49,398 nucleotides of DNA from Phascolarctobacterium sp. (GTDB lineage: Bacteria; Bacillota; Negativicutes; Acidaminococcales; Acidaminococcaceae), in contig JAGAPX010000015.1 of the NCBI GenBank assembly GCA_017623055.1, positions 1-49,398 on the forward strand. Reading direction: 5' to 3'. A model generated the notes under the pieces. The model ran no database searches. It was not told where the DNA came from and saw nothing but the letters and a program-made list of their open reading frames with translations. Below are positions 8,369 to 16,275 of the stretch, piece by piece. The position numbers and the translations under genes are program-made. Position 1 is the first letter of the stretch. Each line of letters begins with the position of its first letter.

Positions 8369-9559
8369 ATGTTATTGAAAGTAAATAAGGAAATGCTTGC
8401 TGACGCTATGGAAAGTATTGGCGTCCACAAGGCAAGCCTTCCTATTTTTGCCAATAAAAACCAAATATTGCCTTTGAAATTATTACAGGTGCGCACTCCT
8501 GCGGCGAACATCATCAAGCAGGAAATGTTGGCGGCTGGCGGTGACGCTGCTGTTCCTACGGGTTGCGTGTTGAATAAGGACAAATATTCCGACGTACTGC
8601 TGCTTGGCACTCGCAAGCATTACAATCTGCTTTTGAAAAAGCTGGAGCTGATGCCTTACTTTGGTATGGATAAGGTTAAGGCGGAGCTGAAAGCAGTATT
8701 AAATGAAGAAAAGTTACAGACCGTTCTTGCTGACGGTAGGGTACTGAACTATGATAAGGTGCTGATTATGGGCATCTTGAACATTACACCTGATTCTTTT
8801 TACGAAAATTCTCGTACTGCTATTGAAGAAGTGGTGGCGAAAGCTGGGCAAATGCTTGCTGACGGAGCAGACATTCTTGATATTGGTGGTGAGTCCACTC
8901 GTCCGGGAAGTGAAGCTGTTGCAGCAGAAGAAGAGCAGGCGAGAGTGTTGCCTGTTATCGAAGCCTTGCGCAAGGCTTATCCAGATGCTGTTCTTTCCAT
9001 TGACACCTATCGTGCTTCCACCGCAAGGCTTGCCATCGAAGCAGGTGCAGATATTATCAATGACATCAGTGCCATGGAAGCAGATGCTGAAATGATTGAC
9101 GTTGTATGTGAAACAAAAGCGCCCATTATTTTGATGCACATGCGTGGCACTCCCAAGGATATGCAAAACCAATGCGAATATAAAAACGTGGTAGAAGAAG
9201 TTGCTGTTTACTTAGCGGAGCGTGCTGAACTCCTGCGTGAACGAGGCGTTGGAGCTGACAAGATTATCCTCGATCCGGGGATTGGCTTTGCCAAGAATGC
9301 AGAGCAAAACTTGAAGTTGATGCGTGACCTTCACGCTCTTACAAGCTTTGGCTACCCGGTGCTTCTTGCTACTTCTCGCAAAGGAACCATTGGCAAGGTG
9401 CTTGGTGACCTACCTGCGGAAGAACGCTTGGAGGGAACCATTGCAACCAGCTGTCAAGCAGTTTACGCAGGAGCAAATATGGTACGCGTTCACGACGTTA
9501 AGGAAAATTTACGTGCGGTGCGTATGCTGGAGGCGATTTTATGTCCAGAGCGTATGTAG
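8369..9559 (+). CDS. folP: Dihydropteroate synthase with N-terminal extension
   Basis: 396 residues against about 270-285 for a classic FolP. The DHPS TIM barrel starts near residue 130: MGILNITPDSFYENSR, DGADILDIGGESTRPG, AGADIINDISAME, ILMHMRGTP, IILDPGIGFAK, LLATSRKGTIG and the final VRVHDVKE are all present, so the pterin and pABA sites look intact. Residues 1-128 form an extra domain with no recognised motif. The gene begins 4 bp after folE2 and its end overlaps folK by 19 bp, which argues for translational coupling along the folate run. Confidence 0.95.
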   Translation: MLLKVNKEMLADAMESIGVHKASLPIFANKNQILPLKLLQVRTPAANIIKQEMLAAGGDAAVPTGCVLNKDKYSDVLLLGTRKHYNLLLKKLELMPYFGMDKVKAELKAVLNEEKLQTVLADGRVLNYDKVLIMGILNITPDSFYENSRTAIEEVVAKAGQMLADGADILDIGGESTRPGSEAVAAEEEQARVLPVIEALRKAYPDAVLSIDTYRASTARLAIEAGADIINDISAMEADAEMIDVVCETKAPIILMHMRGTPKDMQNQCEYKNVVEEVAVYLAERAELLRERGVGADKIILDPGIGFAKNAEQNLKLMRDLHALTSFGYPVLLATSRKGTIGKVLGDLPAEERLEGTIATSCQAVYAGANMVRVHDVKENLRAVRMLEAILCPERM

Positions 9560-10002
9560 CACTTGGCAGTAATCTTGGAGATAGGGAAGAAAACCTGCGT
9601 ACTGCTTTTAAGCATCTGCAGGAAAATGGAGTAGACGTTATCAAAACTTCTACCTTTATAGAAACAGAACCCTACGGCGTGACGGACCAACCCGGCTTTG
9701 TCAATGCAGTGTGCCAGGTTGAAACAGAGCTTGCGCCCTTGGAACTGCTGCGCTTGTTTTTGAGCATTGAGCAGGAAATGGGGAGAGTACGCCTGCGCCG
9801 TTGGGGCGAGCGTAATATTGACCTTGATTTACTGCTGTACGAAGATGCGGTGCTGGAAAGCGAGGAGCTGACCTTGCCCCATCCCGATATGCAGAATAGG
9901 GACTTCGTGCTCATCCCCTTTGCAGAGATTGCGGGAGAGGTAGTGCATCCTGTTATCGGAAAAACTATTAAACTATTGAAAGAAGAATTACTATGCAAAT
10001 AA
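9541..10002 (+). CDS. folK: 2-amino-4-hydroxy-6-hydroxymethyldihydropteridine pyrophosphokinase
   Basis: 153 residues. HPPK motifs are VALGSNLGDREENL at residues 6-19, TEPYGVTDQPGFVNAVCQVET, EMGRVRLRRWGERNIDLDLLLY (the catalytic loop and Mg-binding DLD) and LPHPDMQNRDFVLIPFAEIA. It moves pyrophosphate from ATP to 6-hydroxymethyl-dihydropterin, giving the substrate for FolP. It starts inside folP and its last 10 bp overlap pepT. Confidence 0.97.
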   Translation: MSRAYVALGSNLGDREENLRTAFKHLQENGVDVIKTSTFIETEPYGVTDQPGFVNAVCQVETELAPLELLRLFLSIEQEMGRVRLRRWGERNIDLDLLLYEDAVLESEELTLPHPDMQNRDFVLIPFAEIAGEVVHPVIGKTIKLLKEELLCK

Positions 10003-11213
10003 ATAAAAGCGCTCTTTATGAGCGCTTTAAATCTTACGTAAATTTTGAAACTACTTCTGACGGCAAAGCGACTTGCTTCCCGTCTACGGCAAAGCAGCTT
10101 GACTTGGCACGTTATCTTGTTGACGAACTCAAAGCTCTTGGCTTGAGCGAAGTGGAAATGACGGAGCATGGTTACGTGTTGGCAACACTGCCTGCTAATA
10201 GGTCAGAAGCTTTGTCTGTAATTGGTCTTATTGCTCATATGGACACCAGCGACGAAGCAAGCGGTGCTAATGTGCAAGTTCAGTTGCACCAAGGCTACGA
10301 TGGCAGGAATCTTGTGTTGAGTGAAGACAATGTACTGAAAACAAAGGACTTTCCTGAAATCTTGAACTATGTTGGTCAAGATATCATTACCTCTGATGGA
10401 ACTACTTTGCTTGGCGCAGACGACAAGGCTGGTATTTGCGCCATCGTTTCTGCCTGCGAGTACCTGCTTGCTCACAATGAAGTGAAGCATGGTAAGGTAC
10501 GCATCTGCTTTACTCCCGACGAAGAAGTTGGTCGTGGTACGGAGTACTTCCCTTTGGAAAGATTCGGTGCTGATTTTGCCTATACCGTTGACGGTGGCGA
10601 AATAGGGGAGTTGAACTACGAAACCTTTAACGCGTGCAACGCTATCATAATTTTTAATGGTGTTTCCGTACATCCGGGAAGCGCGAAAAATAAAATGCGT
10701 AATGCAGTGAGCCTTGCTGCCGAATGGCAAATGGCTTTGCCCGCAGGTGAACGCCCTGAATATACGGAAGGCTACGAAGGCTTCTATCATACTGTGCGCA
10801 TTAACGGTGGCACTGACCGTGTAGAGATTGATATGATTTTGCGTGACCACAATAAAGCTTTGCTTGCAAAGCGTAAGCAAGTGGTGCTTGATTTAGCAGG
10901 CTTTATGAACACTAAGTATGGTGTTGGAACTGTGGAGTGCAAGCTTACTGACTGCTACAGTAACATGAAGGAATATATTCTGCCCAAGTACGAGGTGGTT
11001 GAGCGCGCGGAACAGGCAATGCGTAAGGCGAATGTGCTTCCGAAAATTGTTCCCGTGCGTGGCGGTACGGACGGTGCGCGTCTTTCTGAAATGGGTTTGC
11101 CCTGTCCCAACATTTTTGCAGGGGGACACAACTTCCACGGACGCTTTGAGTATTTGCCCTTGCAATCTTTGATTAAAGCTACAGAAGTTGTTATTAACTT
11201 GGTTCAAAAATAA
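9993..11213 (+). CDS. pepT: Peptidase T (tripeptide aminopeptidase, M20B)
   Basis: 406 residues, the usual PepT length. Zinc ligands and catalytic residues are visible: LIAHMDTSDE near residue 78, GADDKAGICAI near residue 140, CFTPDEEVGRGTEYF near residue 172, and GGHNFHGRFEYLP at the C-terminus. It removes N-terminal residues from tripeptides in the cytosol. The ATG at 9993 lies inside folK and no other start fits. A strong hairpin (10006-10028) lies inside the first codons and may affect its expression. It has no metabolic link with the folate genes it is joined to. Confidence 0.95.
   Translation: MQINKSALYERFKSYVNFETTSDGKATCFPSTAKQLDLARYLVDELKALGLSEVEMTEHGYVLATLPANRSEALSVIGLIAHMDTSDEASGANVQVQLHQGYDGRNLVLSEDNVLKTKDFPEILNYVGQDIITSDGTTLLGADDKAGICAIVSACEYLLAHNEVKHGKVRICFTPDEEVGRGTEYFPLERFGADFAYTVDGGEIGELNYETFNACNAIIIFNGVSVHPGSAKNKMRNAVSLAAEWQMALPAGERPEYTEGYEGFYHTVRINGGTDRVEIDMILRDHNKALLAKRKQVVLDLAGFMNTKYGVGTVECKLTDCYSNMKEYILPKYEVVERAEQAMRKANVLPKIVPVRGGTDGARLSEMGLPCPNIFAGGHNFHGRFEYLPLQSLIKATEVVINLVQK
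10006..10028 (+). other. Strong hairpin inside the start of pepT
   Basis: A perfect 9-bp stem AAAGCGCTC / GAGCGCTTT with a 5-base loop covers codons 5-12 of pepT, just past the folK stop. It resembles a terminator or attenuator stem but has only a short T run after it. Confidence 0.5.
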
Positions 11214-11216
11214 AAG

Positions 11217-11252
11217 TAGAGCTCAGAAGAAAAATCTTCTGAGCTCTTTTTC
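11217..11252 (+). terminator. Rho-independent terminator after pepT
   Basis: Stem AGAGCTCAGAAGA / TCTTCTGAGCTCT with an A4 loop, followed by a T run. It ends the trmL-fol-pepT run and also lies just beyond the convergent small gene at 11258. Confidence 0.92.
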
Positions 11253-11257
11253 ATGTC

Positions 11258-11476
11258 TTAATCCCAACGTTTTAACAAATCTTGGATGATTTGCTCTTTA
11301 GTTTTGTTAGGCTTACGTTTCTTTTCAAAGTTACGGAAGTTGTTGTCGCGGTGGTCTGTGGAATAATCCGCGTAATCAAAATCATCATAGCTTCTTTCGT
11401 AGCTACGGTTGTAATCACCGTGACCATCGTCAAAATAAAAGGGAGTATTGTTTATTTGAAAGAGTTGTTCTTGCAT
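11258..11476 (-). CDS. Small Tyr/Asp/Arg-rich protein of unknown function
   Basis: 72 residues, minus strand. The ATG at 11476 follows a good ACGGAGGC site, which is the best evidence that it is real. The middle (residues 16-45) is rich in Asp, Tyr, Arg and Ser (YNRSYERSYDDFDYADYS), then a basic KKRKPNKTKEQ stretch and a C-terminal helix IIQDLLKRW. No signal peptide, cysteine or membrane segment is present. The composition suggests a disordered protein; no function is proposed. Confidence 0.6.
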   Translation of the reverse strand: MQEQLFQINNTPFYFDDGHGDYNRSYERSYDDFDYADYSTDHRDNNFRNFEKKRKPNKTKEQIIQDLLKRWD

Positions 11477-11569
11477 GGCATTAGCCTCCGTGATTTGCTA
11501 CGTCCATTTTAACACGTTTCCTGCCAAGAAAAAAGCGTATAGATAAGTTTTAATTGGAGCCTTTTGGTA

Positions 11570-11591
11570 GCAGGAAAAAGCCTTTTCTTGC
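11570..11591. other. Hairpin in the region upstream of ppsA
   Basis: A 9-bp stem GCAGGAAAA / TTTTCTTGC (one G-T pair) with a 4-base loop, inside the 270-bp intergenic region 11477-11746. Apart from this, the ppsA promoter and its palindrome, nothing else is recognised there. Confidence 0.4.
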
Positions 11592-11660
11592 AGAAGTAAT
11601 AACATTAAATGCGAAGCTTTGGCTTTTAAAATATGTTGTGATAATTTTTCTGAAAGCCTC

Positions 11661-11689
11661 TTGAAAGTAAAATACAAATGTGATATAGT
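11661..11689 (+). promoter_or_regulatory. ppsA promoter
   Basis: TTGAAA at 11661-11666, a 17-bp spacer, and TATAGT at 11684-11689. The start codon of ppsA is 58 bp downstream. The -10 is buried in a perfect palindrome. Confidence 0.8.
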
Positions 11690-11700
11690 GTACACTATAT
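11683..11700. promoter_or_regulatory. Perfect 18-bp palindrome over the ppsA -10, probable operator
   Basis: ATATAGTGTACACTATAT is its own reverse complement and overlaps the -10 and the likely transcription start of ppsA. The position is that of a repressor operator. The AGTGTACACT core resembles operators of GntR-type regulators in general form, but no regulator gene lies next to it. Confidence 0.6.
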
Positions 11701-11746
11701 TAATTATACAGTTTAGTAAAAGTATATTATAAAGGAGAGTCTAATC

Positions 11747-14131
11747 ATGGAAAAAGAAAAACAGTTCCTTCTTTGGTTTGAACAACTGGAAAGAGAAGAC
11801 GTTGCTATTGTTGGTGGCAAGTCCTCCTCTTTGGGCGAAATGACCGCTAAGGTTGACGTTCCCGTTCCTTATGGCTTCGCTACTACTGCTTACGCTTACA
11901 GATACTTCTTTGAAAAAAGTGGTTTGGACAATGAAGTACGTGAACTGGTTGGCGAGCTGACTGACGTTGAAAACAGTGCTCTGCTTCGCGACGTATGCGC
12001 TCGTATCCGTCAAGCTATCCTTGAAAAAGAAATGCCCCAAGATTTGCAAGATGCAATCGCTGCAGCTTACGAAGAACTGGGTCAAAAAATGAATATCGAC
12101 CAACCCTACGTTGCAGTTCGCAGCTCTGCTACGGCAGAAGATTTGCCGGACGCAAGTTTCGCTGGTCAACAAGATACCTATTTGAACGTACAAGGCGCTG
12201 AAACCATCGTTGCTAAAGTTAAAGAATGCTATGCTTCCTGCTTTACCGACCGCGCTGTTTACTATCGTGAAAAACAAGGCTTCGATCATCTGGACGTTGC
12301 ATTGAGCGCAGCAATTCAGATGATGGTATTCTCCAAAGCTGCAGGCGTTATGTTCACTGTTAACGTTGCAACTGGCGACGACCAAAACATTTTGATGGAA
12401 GCTGCTTGGGGCTTGGGCGAATATGTTGTTCAAGGCACCGTAACTCCTGACAACTACACCGTTTGCAAAAAAACTCACAAAATTATTGAGAAAAACGTAA
12501 ATGGTCAAGATATCCAATTGGTTCGCAAAGCTGGCGGCGACTGCGAAGAAATCATGGTTCCGTTGGACGAACAAAATATGCAAAAGCTGACCGATGAACA
12601 AATCATCGAATTGGCTGGCTATGCTAAAAAGATTGAAGAACACTATGGCTGCTACATGGATATGGAATGGGGCGTTGACGAACGTGATGGCAAACTCTGG
12701 ATTTTGCAAGCTCGTCCCGAAACCGTATGGAGCCGTCGTAATAAAGAAAATGGTGGTGCACCGAAAGAGGAGAAAAAAGCTGTGACTACTGATCGCAAAG
12801 TTATCGTTAAAGGCTTGCCCGCTTCCCCGGGTCAAGTTTCCGGTAAAGTACATGTTATCCTTGATCCTTCCCGCATTGACGAATTCAAGGAAGGCGAAAT
12901 TCTTGTAACTGAAATGACCGCTCCCGACTGGGTACCGGCAATGAAAAAAGCGAAAGCTATCGTTACTGATAGCGGCGGTATGACCTGCCACGCTTCCATC
13001 GTTAGCCGTGAACTTGGTATTCCTTGTATCGTAGGTACCAAGAGCCGTGGCGAAGCAGCTACTGCTACCATTCCCGACGGCATTGACGTAACCATCGACG
13101 CTACCCATGGCGTAGTATATGAAGGTATCTTGGAAGAACCTAAAAAAGAACAAGCTGCTCAACAAGGCGCTGTTGTTGCTGAATACTTCCCGCCCACCGG
13201 CACCAAAGTTTATATGAACCTTGGCGACCCCGAATTGGCAGAAAAATATTCCAACCTGCCTTGCGACGGTATCGGTTTGATGCGTGAAGAGTTCATCTGG
13301 ACTACTTACATCCATGAACATCCGCTGCACTTGATTAAGATTGGTCAACCTGAAAAAGTTGTAGACCAACTTGCAGAAGGTATGCGTCAAGTGTGCCAAG
13401 CTATGGCTCCGAGACCGGTAACCCTCCGCTTCAGCGATTTCAAATCCAGCGAATACCGTGACCTTAAAGGTGGCGACGAGTTCGAACCCTATGAACCCTC
13501 CGCACTCCTTGGCTGGCGTGGCGCTTCCCGTTACTATGACCCCAAATACATCGACGCTTTCAAACTGGAATGCCTCGCTGTTCGTAAAGTACGTGAAGAA
13601 TTTGGCTTGAAAAACCTCCACGTAATGATTCCCTTCTGCCGTAACGTAGAAGAATGCGAAAAAGTAGTTAATATCATGGCAAGCTGTGGCTTGGCTCGTG
13701 GTAAAGACTTCAAAGTTTGGCTGATGGCAGAAATTCCTGCTAACATCATCTTGGCTGACCAATTCAACAAATATGTTGATGGTTACTCCATCGGCTCCAA
13801 CGACTTGACCATGCTGGTATTGGGCTGCGACCGTGACAACGACACCGTATCCCACATCTATGATGAACGTAACCTTGCTGTTAAACGTGCAATCCGTCAC
13901 CTCATCGACGTTGCTCACAAAGACGGCAAAACCGTTTCCATCTGCGGTCAAGCTCCCAGCGTATATCCCGAATTCTGCGAATTCCTCATTAAGAGCGGTA
14001 TCGACAGCATTTCCGTTAACCCGGACACTGTTAAATTCACCAAAAAACTTGTTGCTCAAGTTGAACAACGCGTAATGCTGGACGCTCTCACCGGTCGTGG
14101 TCGTGCAGAAGTTGAGGATTTGACCTGGTAA
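11747..14131 (+). CDS. ppsA: Phosphoenolpyruvate synthase (pyruvate, water dikinase)
   Basis: 794 residues, the usual PpsA length. Order of domains: N-terminal ATP-grasp domain (VGGKSSSLGEM near residue 23; VRSSATAEDLPDASFAGQQDT near residue 125; WILQARPETVWSR near residue 323), central phosphohistidine domain with the catalytic His in DSGGMTCHASIVSRELGIPCIVG near residue 415, and a C-terminal PEP/pyruvate barrel (GIGLMREEFIW, the MIPFCRN stretch, and GSNDLTMLVLGCDRD). It makes PEP from pyruvate and ATP for gluconeogenesis, which fits an organism living on organic acids. The ribosome site is AAAGGAG; the codon use is strongly biased, as in a highly expressed gene. No PpsR-type regulator adjoins it. 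Confidence 0.96.
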   Translation: MEKEKQFLLWFEQLEREDVAIVGGKSSSLGEMTAKVDVPVPYGFATTAYAYRYFFEKSGLDNEVRELVGELTDVENSALLRDVCARIRQAILEKEMPQDLQDAIAAAYEELGQKMNIDQPYVAVRSSATAEDLPDASFAGQQDTYLNVQGAETIVAKVKECYASCFTDRAVYYREKQGFDHLDVALSAAIQMMVFSKAAGVMFTVNVATGDDQNILMEAAWGLGEYVVQGTVTPDNYTVCKKTHKIIEKNVNGQDIQLVRKAGGDCEEIMVPLDEQNMQKLTDEQIIELAGYAKKIEEHYGCYMDMEWGVDERDGKLWILQARPETVWSRRNKENGGAPKEEKKAVTTDRKVIVKGLPASPGQVSGKVHVILDPSRIDEFKEGEILVTEMTAPDWVPAMKKAKAIVTDSGGMTCHASIVSRELGIPCIVGTKSRGEAATATIPDGIDVTIDATHGVVYEGILEEPKKEQAAQQGAVVAEYFPPTGTKVYMNLGDPELAEKYSNLPCDGIGLMREEFIWTTYIHEHPLHLIKIGQPEKVVDQLAEGMRQVCQAMAPRPVTLRFSDFKSSEYRDLKGGDEFEPYEPSALLGWRGASRYYDPKYIDAFKLECLAVRKVREEFGLKNLHVMIPFCRNVEECEKVVNIMASCGLARGKDFKVWLMAEIPANIILADQFNKYVDGYSIGSNDLTMLVLGCDRDNDTVSHIYDERNLAVKRAIRHLIDVAHKDGKTVSICGQAPSVYPEFCEFLIKSGIDSISVNPDTVKFTKKLVAQVEQRVMLDALTGRGRAEVEDLTW

Positions 14132-14173
14132 TAACTGAATAACTTAAACGTATTTTGTTCAAGAGCTTAATGG

Positions 14174-14218
14174 CTCCTGTATTGCAGTACCCTTTGCAGT
14201 ACAGGAGTCTTTTCTTTT
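14174..14218 (+). terminator. Rho-independent terminator after ppsA
   Basis: Stem CTCCTGTATTGCA / TGCAGTACAGGAG (13 bp with one T-G pair) followed by a T-rich TCTTTTCTTTT tract. Confidence 0.9.
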
Positions 14219-14230
14219 AACGCAGGAAAT

Positions 14231-14246
14231 TGTTTCACGTGAAACA
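14231..14246. other. parS centromere site (ParB-binding)
   Basis: TGTTTCACGTGAAACA is a perfect 16-bp palindrome and matches the bacterial parS consensus TGTTNCACGTGAAACA described for Bacillus subtilis and many other bacteria. It lies in an intergenic gap between the ppsA terminator and the next gene. parS sites mark the origin-proximal chromosome domain where ParB and SMC load, so this window probably lies near oriC (inference). No second copy was seen in the window. Confidence 0.88.
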
Positions 14247-14270
14247 TTTACTAAGATTGGAGGTGATTTG

Positions 14271-14729
14271 ATGTATGAAGTTTTAATTTTAATTTTTACC
14301 CTTGCCCTTGCAATCCATATCTATACTGATTTTAAGGAACAATTGCTGTACGATAAGGTGTCCGCTGTTTTGTTTGGGGCAGGGATACTTTACACTTACT
14401 ATTTTGGAAATTGGTGGGAAGCTTTTTTAGGGAGCCTTAGCTGCGTAGGGATAATGCTTTTTATTTACTGGGTAAGTAGGGGCGGAATGGGTTTTGGCGA
14501 TGTGAAGCTTGCCTTTGTTTTAGGTGTGTGGCTTGGTTTGGAGCAAGGTCTTTTATGTCTTTTACTTGCTTTCATAGCAGGAGGAAGTATTGGCGTATTG
14601 CTTTTACTTACTGGAGTTAAATCTCGTAAGGATGCCATACCCTTTGGCCCTTACCTATGCGTAAGTGCTTGGGTAAGTCTAATTTTTGGGCAAAAATTAT
14701 TATTGTGGTACTGGCAATTATGGTCATAA
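14271..14729 (+). CDS. Prepilin peptidase (A24 domain only)
   Basis: 152 residues from the ATG at 14271, behind GGAGGTGA; a TTG just before it is less likely. It is a polytopic membrane protein with about five hydrophobic segments. The two aspartates expected of type IV prepilin peptidases are Asp20 (IYTDFKEQ) and Asp77 in the GMGFGD motif (GxGD). The N-terminal methyltransferase domain with zinc cysteines found in PilD is absent, so this is the short CpaA/TadV-like or reduced form. It is followed by PilM/N- and PilO-like genes, which suggests service to a pilus or pseudopilus whose other genes are elsewhere. Confidence 0.85.
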   Translation: MYEVLILIFTLALAIHIYTDFKEQLLYDKVSAVLFGAGILYTYYFGNWWEAFLGSLSCVGIMLFIYWVSRGGMGFGDVKLAFVLGVWLGLEQGLLCLLLAFIAGGSIGVLLLLTGVKSRKDAIPFGPYLCVSAWVSLIFGQKLLLWYWQLWS

Positions 14730-14755
14730 ACAACTTTTAGAAAAGAGGATGCCTA

Positions 14756-15631
14756 ATGAAAAATATTTTTAATGGTTTAAAAGGCTTAAGTAGATTTTGG
14801 CAGCTTCCAGCTGAAAAGCAAATGGCAGTAACTTTAGATGAAGAACAGGTTTATTTTTGTCAACTAACCTTGCCTATGATGCCTGCAAAGGAGGTTGCTG
14901 AAGCTGTACGTTGGGAGCTAGCCTTACACGTTCCCTATGCGGAAGGAAGCTTTTACTATGATTACAAGATTTTAGGGAATAGTGACGGCATGCAAAATAT
15001 TTTGGTTGCTGTTATTTTAAAGAAGCTACTAGCTGAACTAGATGAAGCTGCCAGGGCGCAAGACCTTGTCCTAACTTCAGTAAGCATTGCCGGTTTTGAA
15101 GAGCAAGGGTTTAATTTGGTACCTGATGCTGCAAAACGCAAGCGTGTTCCGATGGCAAAGCTGTATGGTTTTGGAACGGTAAGCGTTGTAGTTTTGGGAG
15201 TGCTGCTTATTTCTGGAGGGTGGTGCTATAAAACGGTGCAAGCTGGTCGTTTACAAAAGGTTCAGGCACAAATCCAAAACTTAAGCCTGTGGCAGGAGCG
15301 ATACGAAGAGCAGGAGGCAAGGTCGCAAAAAATAAAAGTCTTTTCTGAGGCGCTACAAAAACTGGAAAGGGAAAGGTTATTGTGGAGCAAGGTACTTCCT
15401 GTTTTGGGAAGCAGTACTCCAGAAAATTGCTGGCTTACCAATATAAAACAAAGGGAAGCAAGTAAATTTGTGGAGGTATATGGCAAGGCAAAGAGTATGG
15501 AAGAAGTAAAAAAGCTTTTAGGAAATTTACAGGCAAGTAAAATTTTTAGCAAGGTTACTCTAGCAGAGACGAATGCTAATAAAGAAAATAATTTGGGCTA
15601 TAAAATAATTTTGCAGGGAAGGGAGAAGTAA
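14756..15631 (+). CDS. PilM-PilN-like fusion protein (type IV pilus inner-membrane platform)
   Basis: 291 residues. Residues 20-125 resemble only the middle of PilM (AKEVAEAVRWELALHVPY, then YYDYKILG, then an ILVAVILKKLL segment); the nucleotide-binding first part and the rest of PilM are missing. Residues about 136-158 are a transmembrane helix, 160-205 a coiled coil, and the remainder a periplasmic PilN-like domain including PENCWLTNIKQRE and a final VTLAE...YKIILQG strand pair. The layout is like GspL of type II secretion, in which cytoplasmic and periplasmic parts are joined. It is read with the PilO-like gene 1 bp downstream. The ribosome site is AGAGGA. Confidence 0.72.
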   Translation: MKNIFNGLKGLSRFWQLPAEKQMAVTLDEEQVYFCQLTLPMMPAKEVAEAVRWELALHVPYAEGSFYYDYKILGNSDGMQNILVAVILKKLLAELDEAARAQDLVLTSVSIAGFEEQGFNLVPDAAKRKRVPMAKLYGFGTVSVVVLGVLLISGGWCYKTVQAGRLQKVQAQIQNLSLWQERYEEQEARSQKIKVFSEALQKLERERLLWSKVLPVLGSSTPENCWLTNIKQREASKFVEVYGKAKSMEEVKKLLGNLQASKIFSKVTLAETNANKENNLGYKIILQGREK

Positions 15632-15632
15632 A

Positions 15633-16178
15633 ATGAAAAGATTAAACGATTTTTGTAGAAGTCTTAGCGAGGAGCAAAAGAGCTTGCTTGGTTTTAGTAC
15701 TGTCTTGGTTTTTCTTTTAGCACTTTTATTTTTTATCTTTGTTCCCATGGTGGAGGAAGCCTTGCTTGCAAAAGAGGAATGTTCAAAATTGGAAGCAAAG
15801 CTGGCGAATTACAAGGCTCTTTCTCAAAAGCAGGACTATGTTAAAGTTTCTAAGGAGCAGTCTGAAAAATTACAGACCTTAGAAAAACGCTTGCCTCAAA
15901 ATTTAAAGCAGGATGATGTGATGGGGGAACTACATTCTTTAGCAGGAAAGAGTAGTGTGAAATTGAATGCTCTTAGGCAAACTGGAAAGGAGTATTCTAA
16001 AAAACAAAGTATTCCTTTGTATTTGGAATGTAGTGGTGCTTATGGAAATGTTCTAAAATTTTTGAAAGCCTTGGAAAACGAAGGAGGCTTTAAAAAATTA
16101 AGCGAGGTACAGATAAAAGGAGAAGAGCGTACCGGTAATTTAGAGCTTGTAGCGGTGGTTATTGCTTACAAAAATTAA
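15633..16178 (+). CDS. PilO-like protein
   Basis: 181 residues. One transmembrane helix at about residues 19-42, a coiled coil from 45 to 95 (KEECSKLEAKLANYKAL and following), then a small periplasmic ferredoxin-like domain with IPLYLECSGAYGNVLKFLKALEN, a typical PilO element. PilO pairs with PilN in the inner-membrane alignment complex of type IV pili and type II secretion. It follows the PilMN-like gene directly, consistent with a hetero-complex. No pilQ, pilB, pilC or pilin gene follows. Confidence 0.75.
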   Translation: MKRLNDFCRSLSEEQKSLLGFSTVLVFLLALLFFIFVPMVEEALLAKEECSKLEAKLANYKALSQKQDYVKVSKEQSEKLQTLEKRLPQNLKQDDVMGELHSLAGKSSVKLNALRQTGKEYSKKQSIPLYLECSGAYGNVLKFLKALENEGGFKKLSEVQIKGEERTGNLELVAVVIAYKN

Positions 16179-16212
16179 ATAATGTCTAAATTATGTTTTT
16201 TCTATGTTTTTT

Positions 16213-16241
16213 ATGTCACAAATTATCCTTTGTGCTATAAT
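16213..16241 (+). promoter_or_regulatory. Promoter of the RND efflux operon
   Basis: TATAAT at 16236-16241 with a weaker ATGTCA (4 of 6) at 16213-16218, 17-bp spacer; 34 bp before the start codon. Confidence 0.6.
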
Positions 16242-16275
16242 CATTCTATGATTATTTAAAATTGGGGGAAGTGTA

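Noticed and set aside
11741-14068. Antisense open frame of 775 codons opposite ppsA
   Set aside because: It has no ribosome site or recognisable domain; the frame stays open because ppsA uses a narrow codon set whose complements lack stops. The + strand gene has full family motifs.
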